Shown in pieces: positions 1 to 8,284 of a stretch of 64,000 bases of DNA. Numbering within the stretch: the stretch's first letter is position 1; each line of letters begins with the position of its first letter. This DNA comes from Paenibacillus_E sp964253085 (GTDB taxonomy: Bacteria > Bacillota > Bacilli > Paenibacillales > NBRC-103111). The DNA lies in NCBI RefSeq assembly GCF_964253085.1, contig NZ_CAXUQH020000001.1:4154001-4218000 (forward strand), written 5' to 3'. Under the pieces are notes generated by a model that saw only the letters and a list, made by a program, of their open reading frames with translations, searched no databases and had not been told where the DNA came from. The translations under genes were made by a program, and so were the position numbers.

Positions 1-432
1 GTTATTCATTTTTCCAAGTTGAACAAGATTATTCGCTGTAATGCCAGCATAATATCCTTGCAAATTATCTGCCCCGACGCTTGGGTTGTTGACCCTGAAA
101 ATAAGTCCGGCATTATCCGAATTGATGCCATCCTTGAAGGAAATATCGGCTTCATATACAAAGTTGCTGAAGGTTGTTTCGTTTGCAACGGCCTTGAATC
201 CGGGCCCCTTATTGGCATGGTAGGCTCCATCTGAAGTATTCCAGGATCCCCCATATGTCGTCCACTCATCCGCATTGCGATCATTAAAATCATCTTGGAA
301 CAAGATTGTATCCTCTCCAGCGACCGTTACGGCCGCCACAGGGGCTGTGAATGTTAGAACCATGCTAGCAATCAAGGCAGATGATATAATCTTTTGAAAT
401 TTGTTGGGTATGCAAGATAACCTTTTCTTCAA
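1..432 (-). CDS. Secreted protein with N-terminal lectin-like (LamG/DUF1080-type) domain, partial
   Basis: The reading frame is open from a TTG at 430-432 to the window edge (144 codons), so the C-terminus is missing. TTG is chosen because GGAGG lies about 8 bases upstream. The product opens with a basic, hydrophobic signal peptide, then a stretch containing FQDDFND, a Gly/Trp-rich segment and GLIFRVNNP. This is the pattern of concanavalin-like jelly-roll domains (LamG, or the DUF1080 type often fused to glycosidases). It is the last visible gene of the minus-strand glycan locus and is probably secreted. The catalytic or binding partner domain cannot be seen. The fold is inferred from sequence pattern only. 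Confidence 0.6.
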   Translation of the reverse strand, partial: MKKRLSCIPNKFQKIISSALIASMVLTFTAPVAAVTVAGEDTILFQDDFNDRNADEWTTYGGSWNTSDGAYHANKGPGFKAVANETTFSNFVYEADISFKDGINSDNAGLIFRVNNPSVGADNLQGYYAGITANNLVQLGKMNN

Positions 433-821
433 GCTTCTTCCTCCAGTCACTAGATATATTTCCACACTTACTAGATACATTATGTATCGAAAAAGCGGAA
501 TTGTATTTGTGTTTTCCCGTCTTTTTGTTTGTTTTTACAATTTTTTTGCTCAAATAATTACACATTAATATCATATTTTCCGCATTAAACTGCCCGTTAC
601 CTCAATGAACAAAGCAGGCGCGTCGCGCCTGCTTTGTGTTCAAATTTATATGTAGTACACGTCCCTCATTAGCATAATCCCCCACAGAAGACGCTTTTAT
701 GTTCATTCAATATTTCAAACATTTCTTGTTACCACTGGCATCAGCTCCATTATTGTAAAAGTTCAATGATAAATGGCCCCCACAATTAGAGCGAGAGCCA
801 TTGTTTATCAGATCATCCTTG
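433..821. other. Intergenic region with one hairpin repeat
   Basis: This 389-base gap lies between the 1312-aa hydrolase and the partial lectin-like gene. It contains the 12-bp stem hairpin listed separately and an AT-rich stretch upstream of the partial gene. I see no convincing open frame. A separate promoter for the partial gene is possible but I could not define one. Confidence 0.4.
588..640. repeat. Dispersed CCGTTA-hairpin repeat, copy 1
   Basis: The sequence contains CTGCCCGTTAC, then CTCAATGAA, then a perfect 12-bp stem (610-621 with 625-636) closed by a 3-base loop. Related copies occur at 23557, 29797, 30564, 32289 and 53866. It sits 3' of the 1312-aa hydrolase gene and may act as its terminator, although the following T-run is weak. 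Confidence 0.6.
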
Positions 822-3800
822 TCATTGGTTCTTCGGAACGGTTACTTTCAATATTACTGTTTTCTCGTTGCCTGCATAATCCGTAGCGACGTAAGTAATG
901 GTGTATACCCGTCCTCCTCCGCTTCCGGATCGCTCAGCCCTCAAATCAAACATATAATCCGGTGTGTCAAAGTCTGCATTTTGAATATCCTGCGAGGTGT
1001 CTCCGTCACCAAGACCATCATCCGGCTCGTTGGAGGTGATGGATTCTAAAACAATGGACTGAATGCCGGAAATCGGGTCTATTGTGCCGTAAGTGCCTGC
1101 CGTTACGGTCACCATTTTATGATTAGCTGGCCACAGCTCGTTCATATTCTGATTCATTTGTATTTCCGGTACTGTTTTATCTACTTTCACGAATACACTT
1201 TTTAGCTCTTCCGTGTTTCCTGCTTTATCCTTGCTTTGATACTCTATCGTATTCGTTCCTTCAGCCGAAACATCGATGGCGCCATCATAGATTAGCCATT
1301 GGCCGCCATTGATACGATATAGAACTTTATGGATACCGGATAACGGATCCGACGCATTTAAGGTCAAATTCACATCCGAATGATACCATCCGTTGGCATT
1401 GGCCGGAGGTAATCCAACTGTAGTGACCGGAGCCGTCTTATCTATGTTAATAGACACGCTCTTCGGGGATTCGGGGTTTCCGGCCTTATCGACGCTCATA
1501 TACTCCAGAACGGTATTACCCTCAGCGGAAACGGTAATCAGATTCGAATACGGTTGCCACTGCCCGTCATTATTCCGGTATTGCGTGTTTTCGACACCGG
1601 ATTGATCGTCAGTTGCCTCCAGCGATACCATTACATCCGTATTCTTCCAGCCAGAAGGCGCATCATCTGTAGTAACCGGTGGAATCTCATCTTGCGCAGC
1701 TCCAGGCTGCTCATATACCTCAAATTCCCACAGTGAATAACCGTAACCGGTACCTCTTTTTATACCCAGCATCCTTACATACCTTGCGCTAGTTGCCGAA
1801 AAAGAGATATCGTCTATGCCTCCATTGCCTATATTGGTATTGTATACATCGGTCCAGTCTACAGCATTGTCCGACACCTGAATCTTATATTCTTTACCGT
1901 ATGCTGTCTCCCAGTTAAGTCTAACCCTGCTTACAGTCTTCATTGAGCCGAGATCCGTATAGATCCACTCATTGTCGGTATAGTTCGATCCCCATCTCGT
2001 AGTTGTCCTCCCATCGACTGCATTCCCGGCAACTAAAGCAGCCGTTTTGGATGAGCTAGCCGTAACCGGTCTGTCCAAGGCGAGGTTAATCCCGTAAGCA
2101 TGAACATTTTCCAACCCGGCATTGACGGTCTTCATGATATTTACCATATCTGTATAGGGCTGATCCTGTTGGTTTACTAAGCCTATATTGAAATTCTCAC
2201 CGTCTTTACGCCATGTAACCGCTTGATCGAAGTACGAAAACCAGCCTGAGCCAATAAATAACGGATGTGAAGTTTCGCTTTCCACGAAAGACTTGTAGGC
2301 CATACCTCTATCCGCAATACTAGCCACACTTGTAGCCCCATTTACGGGTGACAACCCACGCTGGGTAGTACTAAATGTATATTCCAGATTCAATAATGGT
2401 TTTCCGAAAGCTTCATATCTGGAAATCCAACTTGGATCGTTCGTGTAATTGTCCACTGAAAATGCATCTACAAACTCCATTGCCGCCGAATCCCATTCCA
2501 GACTGGTCCGCCAGGTGGGAACTACAGACGAACCTAGGAACAGATGGTTTGTATCATGTCTTTTGATAATATTTTTGACCGTTGAGAAATAGGTTCTGGA
2601 CGCTAGCTTGATATATTCCGATACATCCGCAGCAGGCACCTTGGTTATATTGATCGAAATATTCTTTAACTCGTCAAACGATACCGCGCTCGTACCTAAA
2701 AGCTGGTTGACGGCAGTAATATCATTGTTGTACCTTGGTGCAAGAAAATTCACGAAAGCGCTTTTAGCCGCAGACGACGAATTATATGTCAGTACATCTT
2801 TTACAATATCGGTTGTCCATCCGGCCTCATTATCGTAAGTATAACCGATTAGCCACGGGTCATTCTTCGCTTTATCAAGCTGAGGGGTCAATGCGGTTTC
2901 TATAATGGCTTCACTCTGCGGGTCAAAAACATCGTAAGTCCATTGAATCCTTTTTAAGCTGCCGGGGTCTTGCAGGACATTAATGTACGGAAAAGTTATA
3001 TTTTGGGGTCTGGTCCACTTACTAAAGGCATTAAAGCCCCAATCTATCAAACGTTTCTTTGTGATATCTTCCCATTTCGACTCATAGTTGCTGCCGTATT
3101 TTTTCATAATATTGGCGACAACGAAGCTTACTCTTTCGCCATTAGAATCGTTTACATAGGCAGGAGCATAAGCGACTGGATCGGGAAGTTCCTCAAACAC
3201 CCCTCTTGGGGTACCGTCAGCCTTTTTAAGCGACGTCCCGTATCCCCACTCCCATATACTTGTGGCATCCACGCCTTTTAGAATAAATTTATTCCCGTCC
3301 GGAGAAATAAACCACCATTTGTTATCGATTTGCTGAAGTCTGAAATAACCGCTGCTTGTATAACTTCCTCCACTTTTAATCCCGCCGTACTGATCGAATT
3401 TTGCAAGATCAAGTGAAACATTTGACAGTGCATTCGCCTCATTCGTATATTCCAGCTGCAGTTGCTCGTCGGATGTTACCTTTCCAGGCCAGGTTTCATA
3501 AACCCACTGCCCATACTTGTCTGCCATTAAGCCGTCTTTTTTCAGTTCGAGAGCCATTTGCCCCGCAGTAAGCGCAGGTCCGGGATTCACGCCTTCCTGT
3601 CCGGTCCCTTTATAAATTTGAACTTCGGTGAGGGGGATATGCTGAAAGGCATGAGGACGCTTAATATCGATGACAATAAATCTGGCCGTCTTGTTCGACA
3701 TCGGTATGTTGACCGAATAATTCCAGGTTGAGCTTGGGCTCGTTGAGACTATTCCAGGTGTTCTGATGTGTTTGTCAGCAATATAATAATAATCCGTTAC

Positions 3801-4760
3801 AGCCTCAGGACGGTATTTTACCGTAAACTCTTTAAATCCCCAAGCCGAATTGGGTGAATTCAGAATGACGTTTATACGGTCAAGCGGGTAGTCCTTCAGC
3901 AGGTCAAATACCACTTGTATAGTTCCTGGGGCAGTCGCGCTCCCCGTCCATCCTGCATACGTTGTCGTTAATCCGTCAAGCAGCACTCCATTGGTTGAGG
4001 ATATGAGCCCGGTAGCTCCTTTGTCTGGACTATTGCCTCCATTCGGGGCAACGCTAAAGTAATAATTTCCGGTTTTCAGCAAATTTTCTGCCAATAAGCT
4101 GTCTTTGTTCAGTTCGAGGGCCATTTGCTCCGCAGTCAGCGCAGGTGCGGGATTCACGCCTTCCTGTCCGGTCCCTTTATAAATTTGAACTTCGGTGATA
4201 GGGATATGCTGAAAGTCATGAGGTCTCTTTATATCGATGATAATAAATCTGGCCGTCTTGTTCGACATCGGTATGTTGACCGCATAGTTCCAGGTTGAGC
4301 TTGGGCTCGTTGAGGTTATTCCTGGTGTTCTGGTGTGTTTGTCAGCAATATAGTAATACTCCGCAGCCTCCGGGCGGTATTTTACCGTAAACTCATTAAA
4401 TCCCCAAAACGAATTGGGTGAGTTCAGCACAACGTTAATACTGTCCAACGGGTAATCCTTCAACAGGTCAAATACGACCTGTATGCTCCCTGGAGTACCA
4501 GTGCCGCTACCCATGAATCCGGCATACGTTGTGGTTGATCCGTCAAGCAGCACGCCATTGGCTGAAGATATCAATCCGGTTACCCCCTTGTCTGGTGAAC
4601 TGCCCCCATTCGGGGCTACGCTGTAGGAATAATTGCCGGTTTTAAGCAGCGTGCCTGCCCCATGAACATCTCCGGCAGGGATAAACGTTGCTGCCATGAT
4701 GAGTGCCAAAAATACTGTCAAAACACGGGTTGGATACCATTTACGCCATTTCCCCATCAT
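822..4760 (-). CDS. Secreted multidomain clan GH-A glycoside hydrolase (agarase/GH50-like)
   Basis: A 1312-aa protein with a signal peptide at about residues 1-35. Two near-identical beta-sandwich units follow (about 38-226 and 227-415), then a TIM-barrel hydrolase at about 480-890. In the barrel YDNEAGW places a likely acid/base at Glu645 and LNLEYTFS a likely nucleophile at Glu793. After it come a discoidin/F5-8 domain (about 890-1018), two Ig-like OmpL47-type repeats (1025-1110 and 1111-1196) and a C-terminal beta domain. The barrel resembles GH50/GH42-type beta-agarase or beta-galactosidase enzymes in clan GH-A, but the exact family is uncertain. The ATG is preceded by AGGAGG. It probably attacks a polysaccharide outside the cell, and the upstream ABC transporter would import the products. 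Two cre-like sites and a leader ORF lie just upstream. Confidence 0.75.
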   Translation of the reverse strand: MMGKWRKWYPTRVLTVFLALIMAATFIPAGDVHGAGTLLKTGNYSYSVAPNGGSSPDKGVTGLISSANGVLLDGSTTTYAGFMGSGTGTPGSIQVVFDLLKDYPLDSINVVLNSPNSFWGFNEFTVKYRPEAAEYYYIADKHTRTPGITSTSPSSTWNYAVNIPMSNKTARFIIIDIKRPHDFQHIPITEVQIYKGTGQEGVNPAPALTAEQMALELNKDSLLAENLLKTGNYYFSVAPNGGNSPDKGATGLISSTNGVLLDGLTTTYAGWTGSATAPGTIQVVFDLLKDYPLDRINVILNSPNSAWGFKEFTVKYRPEAVTDYYYIADKHIRTPGIVSTSPSSTWNYSVNIPMSNKTARFIVIDIKRPHAFQHIPLTEVQIYKGTGQEGVNPGPALTAGQMALELKKDGLMADKYGQWVYETWPGKVTSDEQLQLEYTNEANALSNVSLDLAKFDQYGGIKSGGSYTSSGYFRLQQIDNKWWFISPDGNKFILKGVDATSIWEWGYGTSLKKADGTPRGVFEELPDPVAYAPAYVNDSNGERVSFVVANIMKKYGSNYESKWEDITKKRLIDWGFNAFSKWTRPQNITFPYINVLQDPGSLKRIQWTYDVFDPQSEAIIETALTPQLDKAKNDPWLIGYTYDNEAGWTTDIVKDVLTYNSSSAAKSAFVNFLAPRYNNDITAVNQLLGTSAVSFDELKNISINITKVPAADVSEYIKLASRTYFSTVKNIIKRHDTNHLFLGSSVVPTWRTSLEWDSAAMEFVDAFSVDNYTNDPSWISRYEAFGKPLLNLEYTFSTTQRGLSPVNGATSVASIADRGMAYKSFVESETSHPLFIGSGWFSYFDQAVTWRKDGENFNIGLVNQQDQPYTDMVNIMKTVNAGLENVHAYGINLALDRPVTASSSKTAALVAGNAVDGRTTTRWGSNYTDNEWIYTDLGSMKTVSRVRLNWETAYGKEYKIQVSDNAVDWTDVYNTNIGNGGIDDISFSATSARYVRMLGIKRGTGYGYSLWEFEVYEQPGAAQDEIPPVTTDDAPSGWKNTDVMVSLEATDDQSGVENTQYRNNDGQWQPYSNLITVSAEGNTVLEYMSVDKAGNPESPKSVSINIDKTAPVTTVGLPPANANGWYHSDVNLTLNASDPLSGIHKVLYRINGGQWLIYDGAIDVSAEGTNTIEYQSKDKAGNTEELKSVFVKVDKTVPEIQMNQNMNELWPANHKMVTVTAGTYGTIDPISGIQSIVLESITSNEPDDGLGDGDTSQDIQNADFDTPDYMFDLRAERSGSGGGRVYTITYVATDYAGNEKTVILKVTVPKNQ
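3516..4649 (-). repeat. Tandem in-frame duplication, 567-bp period, inside the hydrolase gene
   Basis: Two copies of a 189-codon unit encode the N-terminal beta-sandwich modules. Anchor strings such as CCGGTCCCTTTATAAATTTG recur exactly 567 bases apart (3601 and 4168). DNA identity is high in several blocks, so the duplication is fairly recent or is kept uniform by conversion. Confidence 0.85.
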
Positions 4761-4792
4761 TTTTAACCTCCTCTTTCTTCCTTCAAGTTTTT

Positions 4793-4808
4793 AAGAATTC
4801 GCTTACAA
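4793..4808 (-). promoter_or_regulatory. cre-like site (CcpA), downstream copy
   Basis: On the minus strand this reads TTGTAAGCGAATTCTT, one mismatch from the consensus WTGNAARCGNWWWCAW. It lies between the 18-codon leader ORF and the hydrolase start, inside the expected transcript. A roadblock or operator role in catabolite repression is inferred. Confidence 0.5.
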
Positions 4809-4818
4809 ACGAAAAAAC

Positions 4819-4875
4819 TTACTTCGAGAGCATCTGTTTAGTCTTCTTTATGAAAAATTGATTTTGATGCTGCAT
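4819..4875 (-). CDS. 18-aa leader ORF upstream of the hydrolase gene
   Basis: ATG at 4873-4875 follows a very strong GAGGAGGTGG site at 5-base spacing and opens an 18-codon frame (MQHQNQFFIKKTKQMLSK) ending at TAA. It lies 58 bases upstream of the hydrolase start and downstream of the upstream cre-like site. The ribosome binding site is as good as that of any full gene nearby, which suggests real translation. No family is recognised. It could be a regulatory leader peptide, a small functional peptide, or a decayed gene start. Confidence 0.5.
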   Translation of the reverse strand: MQHQNQFFIKKTKQMLSK

Positions 4876-4905
4876 ATCGACCACCTCCTCTCATTCTATC
4901 GAGAA

Positions 4906-4921
4906 ATATAAGCGCTTACAA
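4906..4921 (-). promoter_or_regulatory. cre-like site (CcpA), upstream copy
   Basis: On the minus strand this reads TTGTAAGCGCTTATAT, one mismatch from the cre consensus. It overlaps a plausible promoter for the leader ORF and hydrolase (TTGAAC, 17-base spacer, CTTATA), so CcpA binding there would block initiation. Both the factor and the effect are inferred. Confidence 0.6.
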
Positions 4922-4994
4922 TTTATTGGGTTCAATCGGCACATCATCGATATCCTCGATTTCTTGCGCCGATTCAATACTTTACTCGTCTGTA

Positions 4995-6218
4995 TTACTC
5001 CTCCATCTTCCGGCCTTCAGCGTCAAATTGCTTAACATACGCAACCAGCTCAGCGAAATTCACCCAAGAAATACCCACCTTTTGATCTGCAGCGCCATAA
5101 GATATAATCAGATCATCTCCTGCAATAATTCCACCTGTTGTAAACAAGCAGGGCGTAGGATAATCGCTCGGCATTTCCCAAGCCTGTTGAGCGTACATTA
5201 AACGCTCAGAGCATCGATGCGTCACAACCGGGAAGTCGTTATCCTGCTCGCGTACAATCAGGAAGGATTGTGTATACCCAAAGTGGATATCTTTCTTACC
5301 ATGATAAGAAACGAGCCATTCGTTAGCTGAAATCTTGAGCGGCGCCCAGCTTGCTCCGATCCGGTTGTCCTCCCAGTGGAATTGGCTGGTTGCCAGCAGT
5401 CGGTGGGTTACCCGGTCCGTTGCGAAGTCTTCCAAATTCTCCGCTGCAGCAAGGTAGATCGATGGTTTCTTTACTTGAGATCCTTGCGGGAATAATGCAG
5501 GTTTCATCGGACGGTGGAGCATCACATATTGCATTTTCCCATCAATTCGCATCTTATCGGGGAACAGGAATACATCGCGGTTATCGCTTACATGGCCTTC
5601 CGTCAATGGGCATACATAGATAAAAGCTTCTTCATAACGGCTTGCTTTCAGCTTATCCAAATCCAGCTTATACAGGACGGTTACGGTATTGTTGGTACGC
5701 GCTGCAACGCGGAATGCATCATCACCTTCTTGCACCCACTCCGGCACATAGTCGTTGCGTGTATCAACCGAAGGCTCCTGATCAATGAGCCAATACGGAC
5801 CCGGCGGAAACATACGGCATGCCACGGAAAGATACAGCTCCCCTTCCACTGGAAATATGCGCGGATCCTCGATGCAGCCGTTGGAATAATCGCGCACCCG
5901 ATTACCGTGTATATCTGTAATGTAGATGTCTTCGAACCCCTCATTCAGAGCAGGAGCAAGTGCTGGCCTGGAAAAGTCGGCATCCCACGTCTTGCCTAGG
6001 TCGCTGCTTGCTGCGTACCCCAGAAAGATCGGATATGGGTCGTGCTTACCTTCCTTGCGCTTTTGAGACCATGGACCCGTAGCCCGAAACAGCATATGCA
6101 GCTTATCAGAAGCCGGATCTTTTACAATAGCTGGGTTTAGCACCATTTTGCTTGCCCACTCACAACCAGGAACCGGTTCGAGCACCGACTGCGAGGAATA
6201 TCGGAAATGCGGCTTCAT
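4995..6218 (-). CDS. GH130-family mannoside phosphorylase or hydrolase
   Basis: A 407-aa cytoplasmic protein without a signal peptide. The GH130 five-bladed propeller signatures appear in order: an early NPAIVK, then GCIEDPRIFPV, an LFPDK...LHRP block, a VSYHG block and a C-terminal SYGAADQKVG. Family members cleave beta-mannosides by phosphorolysis to mannose-1-phosphate, or by hydrolysis; which applies here, and the linkage, cannot be told. ATG 6218 is chosen over a longer upstream frame because AGGAGG precedes it and the longer version would run into the upstream permease gene. It follows two sugar-permease genes, so it should act on imported oligosaccharides. Confidence 0.8.
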   Translation of the reverse strand: MKPHFRYSSQSVLEPVPGCEWASKMVLNPAIVKDPASDKLHMLFRATGPWSQKRKEGKHDPYPIFLGYAASSDLGKTWDADFSRPALAPALNEGFEDIYITDIHGNRVRDYSNGCIEDPRIFPVEGELYLSVACRMFPPGPYWLIDQEPSVDTRNDYVPEWVQEGDDAFRVAARTNNTVTVLYKLDLDKLKASRYEEAFIYVCPLTEGHVSDNRDVFLFPDKMRIDGKMQYVMLHRPMKPALFPQGSQVKKPSIYLAAAENLEDFATDRVTHRLLATSQFHWEDNRIGASWAPLKISANEWLVSYHGKKDIHFGYTQSFLIVREQDNDFPVVTHRCSERLMYAQQAWEMPSDYPTPCLFTTGGIIAGDDLIISYGAADQKVGISWVNFAELVAYVKQFDAEGRKMEE

Positions 6219-6280
6219 GAAGATGTTCCTCCTATTTTTGAGATAATGAAATCCACAGACTACAATGTGAGTGATCAAAA

Positions 6281-7168
6281 CTATCCCTTGACCGCGCCAA
6301 TCGTTAAGCCTTTGATGAAATAGCGCTGTAGGAATGGGTACAAGAAGATGATCGGCCCGATCGTAATACATACCGTCGAAAGCTGAACTCCTGACGCGGA
6401 AACCGCAATGTTAACATTCGCATTTAAATAATCCAGATTCTGCGCATTGGACACGATTCTTCTTAACATCATCTGCAGCGGATGATTCTCCGGATTATCA
6501 ATAAACAACAGCGCATTAAACCAGTCATTCCAGTACGAAAGCGCATAGAACAGGGTGATGGTTGCAATGACAGGCATCGAGACCGGCCAAATAATTCGGA
6601 AGAAGATATACATCTCATGCGCCCCATCCATCGTCGCCGCCTCATTCAATTCAAACGGAAGCGTCCGGAAATAGGAGGTCATCAAGAATGCGTTGAAAAC
6701 GGAGAACATATGCGGCAAGATCAACGCCAATAACGAGTCCCGCAAGTTCAGCCAGTTGGAGATGAGCAAATAATAGCCGACCAAACCGGGTGCAAACAGC
6801 AGCGTTAAATAAATATAAAAGGAAAGGAAATTCCGGTATTTCACCTTCAGATGAGAGGCGACATAGGAAAACATGGAAGTCATGAGCACAGCCCCGACGG
6901 TACCGACCACAGTAACGAATATGGAAACAAAGCCGCTTCGGTACACTTGACTGCCTTTAAATAAGAAAAGATAGGAATCAAGTGTAAATTCCGTAGGGAA
7001 CATTTGGAAGCCTTTAACAATCTGATGCTCCGCTGTGAACGACCCGATATACACAAGCCAGAAGGGAATAAGGCAAATCAGGGCAAAAAAACCTATGAAT
7101 ACATATGCCACGGCGGACACGGTCCATTGAGATGCATCTCGTTGTTTCACTATCATACTTAAGCTCAA
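6281..7168 (-). CDS. Carbohydrate ABC transporter permease, LplC/MalG type
   Basis: About 295 aa with six hydrophobic segments and the EAA loop NEAATMDGAHEMYIFFRI that contacts the ATPase. This is the second permease of a CUT1-type importer. TTG 7168 lies only a base or so from its GAGGAG motif, and ATG 7156 about 13 bases from it, so the start is uncertain by four codons. It lies 8 bases after the LplB-type permease. As is usual for this class in Paenibacillus, no ATPase is encoded nearby; a shared MsmX-type ATPase is likely. The GH130 neighbour suggests mannose-containing oligosaccharides as cargo. Confidence 0.85.
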   Translation of the reverse strand: MSLSMIVKQRDASQWTVSAVAYVFIGFFALICLIPFWLVYIGSFTAEHQIVKGFQMFPTEFTLDSYLFLFKGSQVYRSGFVSIFVTVVGTVGAVLMTSMFSYVASHLKVKYRNFLSFYIYLTLLFAPGLVGYYLLISNWLNLRDSLLALILPHMFSVFNAFLMTSYFRTLPFELNEAATMDGAHEMYIFFRIIWPVSMPVIATITLFYALSYWNDWFNALLFIDNPENHPLQMMLRRIVSNAQNLDYLNANVNIAVSASGVQLSTVCITIGPIIFLYPFLQRYFIKGLTIGAVKG

Positions 7169-7176
7169 GCTCCTCT

Positions 7177-8091
7177 CTAGAATAACTTTGAGTCATTATC
7201 AACTCGGCGGACAATCCAATTGAAGAAAAGAATGGTGATAAAGCCCATGGCCGACTGGAATAATGCTATTGCCGCAGCATTGCTGTAGCTGTTCATATTC
7301 GAGAAATCCCTCAAGGATCGGTACGTATAAGTATCAATGACATCCGTAGCCTTGTAGAGCAGAGAATTGTCTCCTATAATGCCATAAATCAAGCCAAAAT
7401 CACCGTAGAAGATCCGCCCCAAAGCGAGAAGCGTAAGTACGATAATGGTCGGCCGCAACAACGGCAAGGTAATGTGCCAGATCTGCTGCCAGCGCTTGGC
7501 GCCGTCAATTCGCGCGCTTTCATAGTATTCCTCGGAGAAGCCGGTTATGGTCGCAAGGTAAATGATCGAACCCCACCCGGCGCCTTTCCACACGAATATG
7601 ATCGTCAGCAACATAGGCCAGACCGAAGGGGTCTGAAACCAATCAACCGGCTGAAAGCCAACGTCCTTCAGCAGCTGATTGATCATGCCGTCCTGCCCGT
7701 TAAAGAAATTAAGGACCATTAGGTTAACGACGATAATGGAAATAAAATGAGGCAAGATCACGAGTGACTGGGTCACCTTCTTGAAGAATACATGTCTGAT
7801 TTCATTCATCAGCAGGGCAATTAATAAAGAGCTCACTGTACCTGCCGTAATGAACAGAAGGTTCAAGAATACTGTGTTTAAAGTAACCGCCAACCAATCC
7901 GGACCCGTGAAAAAAAACATGAGATTGTCGAGTCCCACCCACCTGCTCCCCCAGATACCTTTAACAGGTATAAACTGCTTGAAGGCCAATACATGAGCTG
8001 ACATCGGTAAATAAGAAAAAATAAAAACGTACACAATTACGGGAAGCGCCATAGCATACAGCCACTTGTTCTTCCTGAGTTCCAGTATCAT
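7177..8091 (-). CDS. Carbohydrate ABC transporter permease, LplB type
   Basis: 304 aa from ATG 8091, chosen because AAGGTGAG lies about 5 bases upstream. A longer start at 8133 has no ribosome binding site. There are six membrane segments and an EAA-type loop near ESARIDGAKRWQQIWHI. It pairs with the LplC-type permease to form the membrane channel of the sugar importer. A hairpin separates it from the solute-binding protein gene. Confidence 0.85.
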   Translation of the reverse strand: MILELRKNKWLYAMALPVIVYVFIFSYLPMSAHVLAFKQFIPVKGIWGSRWVGLDNLMFFFTGPDWLAVTLNTVFLNLLFITAGTVSSLLIALLMNEIRHVFFKKVTQSLVILPHFISIIVVNLMVLNFFNGQDGMINQLLKDVGFQPVDWFQTPSVWPMLLTIIFVWKGAGWGSIIYLATITGFSEEYYESARIDGAKRWQQIWHITLPLLRPTIIVLTLLALGRIFYGDFGLIYGIIGDNSLLYKATDVIDTYTYRSLRDFSNMNSYSNAAAIALFQSAMGFITILFFNWIVRRVDNDSKLF

Positions 8092-8238
8092 AATGCTCAC
8101 CTTTCCTTTCGTATGTGACTGTATCTTACTCATTCGTGGAGCTGGCGTATAGTCTTGCTTTTATCAATGAGTTTGAACTGTAACAGCCCATGGAGGTTTG
8201 AATTCTATCACACACGAAGTCCGGAGTTTACTAAAATG

Positions 8239-8276
8239 AAAAGCCGGCGGACCTTGGGTCAAGGTCGCCGGCTTTT
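8239..8276 (-). terminator. Intercistronic hairpin between binding-protein and permease genes
   Basis: A 16-17-bp stem with a single bulge (AAAAGCCGGC arm against GCCGGCTTTT) sits 8 bases after the binding-protein stop and about 150 bases before the permease start. On the minus strand it ends in TTTT. It probably terminates part of the transcripts or stabilises the upstream mRNA, giving more binding protein than permease. Confidence 0.75.
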
Positions 8277-8284
8277 AGGGCAGT

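Noticed and set aside
6219..6371. N-terminal extension of the GH130 gene (start at 6371)
   Set aside because: It would overlap the upstream permease gene by 90 bases and has no ribosome binding site; ATG 6218 has AGGAGG and gives the family N-terminus.
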